Source: Verrucomicrobiota bacterium (lineage in GTDB: Bacteria; Verrucomicrobiota; Verrucomicrobiia; Limisphaerales; JADJPG01). Taken from it: a stretch of 12,657 nucleotides of DNA. This document shows positions 7,794 to 12,657 of the stretch, piece by piece; the first letter of the stretch is position 1, and each line of letters opens with the position of its first letter. The notes below the pieces were generated by a model that was not told the origin of the DNA, searched no databases, and saw only the letters and a list, made by a program, of their open reading frames with translations. The position numbers and the translations under genes are program-made. The DNA lies in assembly GCA_016713365.1 (NCBI GenBank), contig JADJPG010000073.1, forward strand, positions 1 through 12,657. Reading direction: 5' to 3'.

Positions 7794-7832
7794 CTCCGCT
7801 GGCAGGGCTACCCGGTGACGGGCGGGCACTGA
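7794..7832 (+). pseudogene. Vestige of the 3' end of a GIY-YIG-like gene
   Basis: These 39 bases match 3872-3910, the last 13 codons (with stop) of the intact GIY-YIG-like gene, at 34 of 39 positions. Read in the same frame they give LRWQGYPVTGGH-stop against LRRQGYTVTGGH-stop. Two changed codons are synonymous (Leu, His) and two are not (Arg/Trp, Thr/Pro). It sits one codon after the TAA of the giant gene, in the same frame. Too short to be a gene; best read as the leftover of a second copy or of a recombination at the gene's end. Confidence 0.65.
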
Positions 7833-7847
7833 ACTCCGCCACGATCA

Positions 7848-7880
7848 CCCTTCGGTGTTTTACCCATGACGCCCGAAGGG
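7848..7880 (+). terminator. Stem-loop after the giant gene, possible terminator
   Basis: CCCTTCGG (7848-7855) and CCGAAGGG (7873-7880) are perfect inverted copies, an 8-bp stem with a 17-nt loop. It lies between the giant gene and the transglutaminase-like gene. No T run follows on either strand, so it may be a Rho-assisted end, an mRNA 3' protector, or chance. Confidence 0.35.
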
Positions 7881-7927
7881 CAGGGGATGTTACCGTTCGA
7901 GGGCATGGCCGTGCAGTAAACCCATTT

Positions 7928-8827
7928 ATGAACTGGAGCCCATTGAACCTTACGGTTCGCGTCGGTTGCAGTCTCGCTTACGAAACCACTGTGCCGACGC
8001 CGGTGCTGTTCGTCCTGCGACCGCGGCTCGAAGGCCGCGTGCTCGTGATGCAGGAGAAGCTCTCGTTCGGCATCGGTCTGCCGTCCTACGAGTTTCAGGA
8101 CAGCCACGGAAACATCACGTATCGCTCGACGCTCATGCCGGGCCGGAACGAAATCCGTCACGATGCGCTCGTCGCCGTTTCGTCGCTGCCAGACAGCCGG
8201 GAGATCGTTGGCCAGGTCCTTCCCGTGGGACAACTGCCGTTCGAGTTGCTGCGCTACACGCTGCCGAGCCGCTATTGCGATTCGGACAAGCTGATGAATT
8301 TCGCGTGGCAACAGTTCGGGCAGGTTCCTCACGGCCTGCCGCGCGTGCAGGCCATCTGCGACTGGGTCCACAACAACATCGAGTATCGCTTCGGCTCCGG
8401 GCGGCCGGACCTCTCGGCCTCCGAAGTGATCGCTCGTCGTCACGGCGTCTGTCGCGACTTCGCCCATGCTGCCATCGCGCTTTGCCGCGCGTTCAATCTC
8501 CCCGCGCGCTACGTCACCGGCCACCTGCCGGACATCGGCTACGTCGATCCCGGCACGCCGATGGATTTCCACGCCTACTGCGAAGTGTATCTCGGTCAGG
8601 AATGGCTCACGTTCGATCCGCGCTACAACGTCCCGCGTATTGGCCGCGTGAAAATGGCCCACGGAGCGGACGCGGTGGACGGCGCGTTTGCCACGATTTA
8701 CGGCGAGGCGAATCTCGCCCACTTCGAGGTCTGGGCCTACCAGGTGAATCCGCAGCAAGTCTCCGTGGGCGATCCCATCGATCTCTCCAAGCGCCTCGAC
8801 GGTTCCGTGACGATCCGCTGGAACTAG
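7928..8827 (+). CDS. Bacterial transglutaminase-like (cysteine protease fold) family protein
   Basis: A 299-residue protein, normal for the family, with no signal peptide, so probably cytoplasmic. Residues 8-105 form a beta-rich N-terminal domain like Bact_transglu_N (LTVRVGCSLAYETTVPTPV). The core follows: helix entry AICDWVHNNIEYRFGSG (142-158), catalytic Cys175 in RHGVCRDFAHAAIALCRAF, 'LPARYVTGHLPD', His215 in MDFHAYCEVYL, and Asp230 in LTFDPRYN. This is the complete Cys-His-Asp triad, so an active enzyme is expected. Bacterial relatives are thought to act as proteases or amide-bond modifiers; the substrate is unknown. ATG 7928 is the first sensible start and lacks a Shine-Dalgarno. The upstream neighbour is the giant surface gene, but a stem-loop and about 140 nt separate them, so joint expression is doubtful. 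The alpha-E/circularly permuted ATP-grasp genes often found beside such proteins are not seen. Confidence 0.9.
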   Translation: MNWSPLNLTVRVGCSLAYETTVPTPVLFVLRPRLEGRVLVMQEKLSFGIGLPSYEFQDSHGNITYRSTLMPGRNEIRHDALVAVSSLPDSREIVGQVLPVGQLPFELLRYTLPSRYCDSDKLMNFAWQQFGQVPHGLPRVQAICDWVHNNIEYRFGSGRPDLSASEVIARRHGVCRDFAHAAIALCRAFNLPARYVTGHLPDIGYVDPGTPMDFHAYCEVYLGQEWLTFDPRYNVPRIGRVKMAHGADAVDGAFATIYGEANLAHFEVWAYQVNPQQVSVGDPIDLSKRLDGSVTIRWN

Positions 8828-8912
8828 CCGCGCTCGTTGCCAAAACTTCCCCCTCGCCTTGAAGCGGGCTCTGCCGATATTCTCCGCGCCCTGATTCGCT
8901 GTTGCAGGTGGA

Positions 8913-8972
8913 AAGTTGCAGGTTGCAGGTTCTCCCGAACGCTCGCGCCACGGAACTTTCAACCTTCAACTT
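8913..8972 (+). repeat. Inverted repeat of heptamer-like GTTGCAG/GTTGAAG units upstream of alaS
   Basis: AAGTTGCAGGTTGCAGGTT (8913-8931) is an imperfect reverse complement of AACTTTCAACCTTCAACTT (8954-8972). There are 16 Watson-Crick pairs and 1 G-U pair over 19 positions, with a 22-nt loop. Each arm is itself built from near-7-nt units (GTTGCAG / CTTTCAA), and another GTTGCAGG lies at 8901-8908. It fills most of the 169-nt gap before alaS. It could be a dispersed intergenic repeat, a terminator for the upstream gene, or a leader structure for alaS. Confidence 0.6.
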
Positions 8973-8996
8973 GCGACCCGTAACTTTGACTTTGCC

Positions 8997-10859
8997 ATGA
9001 TGACCAGCTCGCAAATCCGCCAGTCGTTCCTCGACTTCTTCAAGTCGAAGCAACACACCATTGTCCGGTCGTCCTCGCTCATGCCGGACAGCCCGAACCT
9101 GCTGTTCACCAACGCCGGCATGAACCAGTTCGTGCCCATCTTCCTCGGCCAGACGAAATGCCCCTACACGCCGGGACGCGCGGCGGACACGCAGAAGTGC
9201 ATCCGCGCCGGCGGCAAGCACAACGACCTCGATGACGTCGGGCTCGACACCTATCACCACACGTTCTTCGAGATGCTCGGCAACTGGTCCTTCGGCGATT
9301 ACTTCAAGAAAGACGCCATCGCCTGGGCCTGGGAACTCGTCATCGAAGTCTGGAAATTCCCGCCGCACCGCATCTACGCCACCATCTACCAGCCCGACAA
9401 GTCGAAGAACGATCCCGCCGAGCGCGACGAGGAAGCGTGGAACTTCTGGGCCGAGAAATTCCGCAGCGTGGGACTCGATCCGGACATCCACATCGTCAAC
9501 GGCAACAAGAAGGATAATTTCTGGATGATGGGCGAGACCGGCCCGTGCGGTCCCTGCACTGAGATCCACGTGGATCTCCGGCCCGGCCCGGCGCAGACCG
9601 ATCTGGAAGCGCAGAAGTCCGGCCGCCTGCTTGTAAACGGCTCCGACGCGCGCTGCATCGAGATCTGGAACAACGTCTTCATCCAGTACAACGCGAACCC
9701 GGACGGCACCTTCACGCCGCTGCCCGCGCAGCATGTCGATACCGGAATGGGCTTCGAGCGCGTCACCAGCATCATCCAGGGCACGAAGGGCCTGACCGAT
9801 TTCCAGAACGCGAAGATCTCCAACTACGAGACCGACGTATTCCGCCCGATCTTCGACGCCATCGAGAAGCTGAGCGGCAGGAAGTATGGCTCCACGCTCC
9901 CGAAGGCCGGCAGCACGGGCGACACGGAGCAGGAGAAGGTGGACGTCGCGTTCCGCGTCATCGCGGACCACATCCGCACGCTGAGCTTCGCCATCGCGGA
10001 CGGGATTCAGCCCGACAACAACGATCGCAACTACGTCCTGCGCCGCATCCTGCGCCGCGCCGTGCGTTACGGCCGTACGCTCGGTTTCCACGAGCCGTTC
10101 TTCTACAAGCTGGTGGACGTGCTCGCCGCCACGATGGGTGATGTCTTCCCCGAAATCCGCGCGAAGCGGAATCATGTGGAGGAAGTCATCCAGCGCGAGG
10201 AAGAGGCGTTTAACAAGACGTTGGATCGGGGGATTTCGATCTTTAACACTTACGCCGACCTGGCACTCAAACTCGGGAATTCCAAAGACGCCGCAGTTCG
10301 GCAGATGAACTCTCCTGTGGAGTTCTCTGGCCCTTGGGCTTTTGAACTCTACGACACCTATGGCTTTCCGCTGGATCTCACCGAGTTGATGGCTCGCGAA
10401 CGCGGCATGACCGTGGATACGGTAGGCTTCGAGAAGCTAATGGAAGAGCAGCGGAAGCGGTCGCGCGGGGCAATTGTTCGGGAAGTCATTTCACTCTCTC
10501 AAATCGAAACTACCACGCCCACGAAGTTCGTTGGTTTCGACAGCCTCACTGTTCCAGCCAAAGTTCTTGAAGTCGTTTCGTTGAAGGACAAGACCGCCGT
10601 CATCCTAGACGCCACCGCCGGCTACGCCGAGATGGGCGGCCAGGTCGGCGACACCGGTGAGTTGACCGGCAGCGGCCAGCTCTGGCGCGTGACCAACACC
10701 CAGAAGTCCGGCAACACCTTCCTGCACTTCGTCGAGGGCGGCGATGCTCCAGCGATTGGTGCCGGAGTCACGCTCGCGGTGGAGAGCCTCGTCGTGATGC
10801 GATTCAACGCCACCACACCGTCACCCACTTGCTGCACTGGGCGCTCCACGAAGTCGTGA
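8997..10859 (+). CDS. alaS: Alanyl-tRNA synthetase, N-terminal piece (aminoacylation domain), frameshifted
   Basis: Class II synthetase that charges tRNA-Ala with alanine in the cytoplasm. Start at ATG 8997 (a second ATG follows at 9000); the frame runs back to 8916 through the inverted repeat, which is unlikely to be coding. Residues from 8997: LLFTNAGMNQFVPIFLG (35-51), CIRAGGKHNDLDDVG (68-82), motif-1 region HHTFFEMLGNWSFGDYF (87-103), EIWNNVFIQYN (about 222-232), motif 3 DTGMGFERV (about 248), DNNDRNYVLRRILRRAVRYG, FELYDTYGFPLDLTEL, and the editing-domain entry AGYAEMGGQVGDTGEL (about 541-556). Sense is lost after about 10783: VVMRFNATTPSPTCC is nonsense until the TGA at 10857. Inserting one C between 10783 and 10784 restores VDEPRRDAIQRHHTVTHLLH in the next frame. 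The joined product would be about 920 aa, somewhat longer than the E. coli enzyme. Confidence 0.9.
   Translation: MMTSSQIRQSFLDFFKSKQHTIVRSSSLMPDSPNLLFTNAGMNQFVPIFLGQTKCPYTPGRAADTQKCIRAGGKHNDLDDVGLDTYHHTFFEMLGNWSFGDYFKKDAIAWAWELVIEVWKFPPHRIYATIYQPDKSKNDPAERDEEAWNFWAEKFRSVGLDPDIHIVNGNKKDNFWMMGETGPCGPCTEIHVDLRPGPAQTDLEAQKSGRLLVNGSDARCIEIWNNVFIQYNANPDGTFTPLPAQHVDTGMGFERVTSIIQGTKGLTDFQNAKISNYETDVFRPIFDAIEKLSGRKYGSTLPKAGSTGDTEQEKVDVAFRVIADHIRTLSFAIADGIQPDNNDRNYVLRRILRRAVRYGRTLGFHEPFFYKLVDVLAATMGDVFPEIRAKRNHVEEVIQREEEAFNKTLDRGISIFNTYADLALKLGNSKDAAVRQMNSPVEFSGPWAFELYDTYGFPLDLTELMARERGMTVDTVGFEKLMEEQRKRSRGAIVREVISLSQIETTTPTKFVGFDSLTVPAKVLEVVSLKDKTAVILDATAGYAEMGGQVGDTGELTGSGQLWRVTNTQKSGNTFLHFVEGGDAPAIGAGVTLAVESLVVMRFNATTPSPTCCTGRSTKS
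10783..10784 (+). other. Single-base deletion point splitting alaS
   Basis: The sequence reads GTGGAGAGCCT; a C after GTGGA would give GTG GAC GAG CCT (V-D-E-P), followed by CGTCGTGATGCG (R-R-D-A). That is the expected lead-in to the editing-domain HxxxH zinc motif. No slippery heptamer or homopolymer is present here. Confidence 0.6.
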
Positions 10860-11761
10860 GCAAGGAAGCCTCGCAGAAAGGTTCCTTCGTCGGCCCGGAC
10901 AAGCTGACCTTCGACTTCAACAGCGCCGCGCTCACGCCCGAGCAGGTCGCGGACATCGAGAAGCTCGTCAACCAACGCATCCTCGAAAACGCCGGCGTCT
11001 CGTGGACGGAAGTCCCGCACGCCGAGGTGAAGAACCGTCCGGACGTGATGCAGTTCTTCGGCGACAAATACGGCGACACCGTCCGCGTCGTGCAGATCGG
11101 CGGCGCGGCGAACAAGCTCGACGGTTATTCGATGGAACTCTGCGGCGGCACGCACACGCGCGCGACGGGTGAGATCGGCCTCTTCCGCATCGTGAGCGAG
11201 AGCGCGGTGGCCGCAGGCGTGCGCCGTATCGAAGCCGTCGCCGGCCTCACGGCTTACGACGTGATGAAGCTCGACCGCGAGTTGATCAAGGCTGTCGCCG
11301 GAAAGGTGAACTCGCCGATTCACGAGCTGGAGAAGAAGATTGAATCGCTCCTCGCGCAGCAGAAGGCGCTGGAGAAGGAAGTGCGCACCGCGATGCAGCG
11401 CAACGCCTCCAATGCGGCCAGCGAACTCCTCGGCTCGGCGCAGACGGTGAACGGCATCCCGCTCATCACGCACAACCTCGGCGACGCGAACGGCGATTTC
11501 CTGCAGGCGATCGCAGACGCGTTGAAGGGCCGCTTCAAAGGCGTGGTCGTGCTGGGCGGCGGCTCCGAGGCATCGGTGGCGCTCGTCGCCACGGTGTCCG
11601 CAGACTTCACGGCGAAGGTTCAGGCCGGAAAGATCATCCAGGCCATCGCCCCGATCGTCGGCGGCAAAGGCGGCGGCAAGCCGGACAACGCCCGCGGCGG
11701 CGGCAAGGACGTGGCGAAGCTCGACGAAGCACTGGCAAAGGTGAAGGGGTTGGTTGCCTGA
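10829..11761 (+). CDS. alaS: Alanyl-tRNA synthetase, C-terminal piece (editing and C-Ala domains)
   Basis: The true coding sense of this frame begins near 10784; the nominal TTG at 10829 would cut off part of the editing site. HHTVTHLLH (10811-10837) holds the HxxxH zinc/editing motif and CGGTH (11141-11155) the matching CxxxH, so the editing domain that removes mischarged Ser and Gly is complete if the frame is repaired. Next come TGEIGLFRIVSESAVAAGVRR and a coiled coil (HELEKKIESLLAQQKALEKE). The C-Ala domain ends in VGGKGGGKPDNARGGG and LDEALAKVKGLVA, typical of the family. Translated from 10829 alone the piece would lack an aminoacylation site and the HxxxH pair. Stop TGA at 11759-11761, followed by 56 nt to the next gene. 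Confidence 0.9.
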   Translation: MLHWALHEVVSKEASQKGSFVGPDKLTFDFNSAALTPEQVADIEKLVNQRILENAGVSWTEVPHAEVKNRPDVMQFFGDKYGDTVRVVQIGGAANKLDGYSMELCGGTHTRATGEIGLFRIVSESAVAAGVRRIEAVAGLTAYDVMKLDRELIKAVAGKVNSPIHELEKKIESLLAQQKALEKEVRTAMQRNASNAASELLGSAQTVNGIPLITHNLGDANGDFLQAIADALKGRFKGVVVLGGGSEASVALVATVSADFTAKVQAGKIIQAIAPIVGGKGGGKPDNARGGGKDVAKLDEALAKVKGLVA

Positions 11762-11780
11762 GCTTGAACCTGAATTCGGC

Positions 11781-11809
11781 TTGAGCAGTTTTTGGGGGCA
11801 TGCTATGAC
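11781..11809 (+). promoter_or_regulatory. Possible sigma70-type promoter for the DUF642-like gene
   Basis: TTGAGC (11781-11786) and TATGAC (11804-11809) are separated by exactly 17 nt and resemble TTGACA/TATAAT (4 of 6 each). The -10 element ends 8 nt before GTG 11818, which would give an almost leaderless mRNA; no Shine-Dalgarno lies before that start. Predicted by eye only. Confidence 0.35.
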
Positions 11810-11817
11810 CTGCCATC

Positions 11818-12642
11818 GTGAAAAAATTCCCCTTAGCAGGTGTCGTTATTGCCTTGGCCGCCAGTGTGGGTGTGCAGGGAATCGCAGCGCAGGAATTGCT
11901 CGTTAACGGCAGCCTGGAGAACACTTCCGCCACATTCGTTCCCGATGGGAACGGCATAATGCAGGTATCGCCAGGGACAACGATTCCCGGTTGGACGGTC
12001 ACAGACACGACACTGCGTTTTTGGGCGACGACCAATGTTTTCGTGCCCAAGACGCCGTTCGGGGATTTCGCGGTGGATTTGACCGGCTATCAAGACAACC
12101 TGTTTTTCGCGGGCATCTCTCAAACAATCCCGACCGTTCCCAACTCCACCTATCGTCTGACTTTTTGGCTCGGCGCCTATCAGGATAATCCGATCTATGC
12201 GGGGCCGATGGGTGTTTCGGCCACGGCCGGGTCGACCAGCAATTCGTTCACGTTCGCACCGACGGGGTCCGGCGCTAAATGGGGGAGGTTTTGGATGAAC
12301 TTCAGCGCCATCTCCAATTTCACCACGATCAGCATCCGAGGCGCACTCTCTGGCGGCGGCGATTATCTCGGTTTGGATAACGTGTCGGTGATGAATGTGA
12401 CCAATTTGCCTGCCCTGGTGATTACGAACTGGGCGCGTTCCGGCAGTAATCTTCAGCTTACTCACACTTCGGAAGCTGGTTTTCGCTATGCAGTGCAGAG
12501 TCGCACCAACCTCGTGACGGGGAATTGGGCCACGGTGCCCAATTCGACCAACCTCGCTGTATCCGATCTCACGCAAATCGTTCTGACCAATGCAGTGAAC
12601 GGCGGCCCGCATCAGTTCTATCGGATCTGGCAGCTGCCATGA
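11818..12642 (+). CDS. Secreted DUF642/choice-of-anchor-C-like protein
   Basis: A 274-residue exported protein. GTG 11818 begins MKKFPLAGVVIALAASVGVQG followed by IAAQ, a clear Sec signal with cleavage probably after IAA. The mature part (ELLVNGSLE ... IPGWTVTDTTLRFW ... PFGDFAVDLTG ... GISQTIPTVPNSTYRLTFWLG ... DYLGLDNVSV) follows the DUF642 / galactose-binding-like jelly-roll pattern: 'N-G-x-x-E', 'I-P-G-W', 'D-L-x-G', 'Y-x-L-x-F', 'L-D-N-V-S-V'. Residues from about 204 form a second module (LVITNWARSGSNLQLTHTSE, then RYAVQSRTNLVTGNWATV and HQFYRIWQLP) like the tail of the giant protein. Likely a surface or secreted glycan-binding protein; no enzyme motif seen. It lies just after alaS but appears to have its own promoter. 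Confidence 0.8.
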   Translation: MKKFPLAGVVIALAASVGVQGIAAQELLVNGSLENTSATFVPDGNGIMQVSPGTTIPGWTVTDTTLRFWATTNVFVPKTPFGDFAVDLTGYQDNLFFAGISQTIPTVPNSTYRLTFWLGAYQDNPIYAGPMGVSATAGSTSNSFTFAPTGSGAKWGRFWMNFSAISNFTTISIRGALSGGGDYLGLDNVSVMNVTNLPALVITNWARSGSNLQLTHTSEAGFRYAVQSRTNLVTGNWATVPNSTNLAVSDLTQIVLTNAVNGGPHQFYRIWQLP

Positions 12643-12657
12643 TTCGGCTCATGGCTG
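12639..12657 (+). CDS. Possible start of next gene (cut by window edge)
   Basis: ATG 12639 overlaps the preceding TGA as ATGA, the same 4-bp coupling geometry seen at 1429. Only six codons (MIRLMA) are inside the window and there is no clear Shine-Dalgarno, so this is only a possibility. Confidence 0.25.

Noticed and set aside
3872..7832. Transposon or IS insertion carrying the giant gene
   Set aside because: No transposase, no terminal inverted repeats, and the flanking similarity is a 39-bp diverged coding end rather than a short exact target duplication.
8916..8996. N-terminal extension of AlaRS from ATG 8916
   Set aside because: It is translated from the inverted repeat; conserved AlaRS sequence begins at MTSSQIRQSFLDFF.
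8607..10175. 522-codon open frame on the minus strand opposite alaS
   Set aside because: Its product is Val/Arg/Glu/Asp-rich with no motif and lies fully opposite a strongly conserved alaS; long antisense frames are expected in GC-rich genes.
10770..10860. Programmed frameshift in alaS
   Set aside because: No slippery heptamer, no downstream structure evident, and no known precedent for alaS; a single missing C explains it more simply.

Overview
All genes in this 12.7 kb window lie on the + strand of GC-rich DNA. No database search was possible. The exported proteins carry stacked Ig-like 'YQW' repeats, a beta-helix ending in a choice-of-anchor-Q-like segment, and C-termini of the type 'Y-x-L/V-x-S-x-N-L ... 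R/Q-F-Y-R-L/I'. This combination is characteristic of Verrucomicrobiota (Pedosphaera/Limisphaera-like), so that lineage is my inference. No mobile element, CRISPR array, tRNA or rRNA is visible.

Layout: (1) 2-1432, the 3' part of a fibre-like exported protein ending in a peptidase-S74 intramolecular chaperone domain and coiled coil. (2) 1429-3000, a translationally coupled exported metallophosphoesterase; all five metal-site motifs are present, but the reading frame is broken twice, near 1581-1590 and 2353-2356. (3) 3112-3910, a two-gene operon of a SUI1/YciH-type translation factor and a small GIY-YIG-like protein. (4) 4026-7790, a very large secreted protein with two copies of an unassigned domain, a beta-helix, four Ig-like domains and a C-terminal tail module. 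(5) 7794-7832, a vestige of the 3' end of a GIY-YIG-like gene, directly after the giant gene. (6) 7928-8827, a bacterial transglutaminase-like protein. (7) 8913-8972, an inverted repeat. (8) 8997-11761, alanyl-tRNA synthetase, split by a one-base deletion near 10783. (9) 11818-12642, a secreted DUF642-like protein, with a possible next gene starting at 12639.

The window joins core translation genes (alaS, SUI1 factor) to lineage-typical cell-surface genes. The most useful observations are the gene-end vestige bracketing the giant surface gene, the three single-base frame disruptions (one in an essential gene, pointing to sequence error or real decay), the duplicated 'HGEPRDCC' domain, and a tail module shared by two secreted proteins. 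I see no convincing new multi-gene defence or mobile system.
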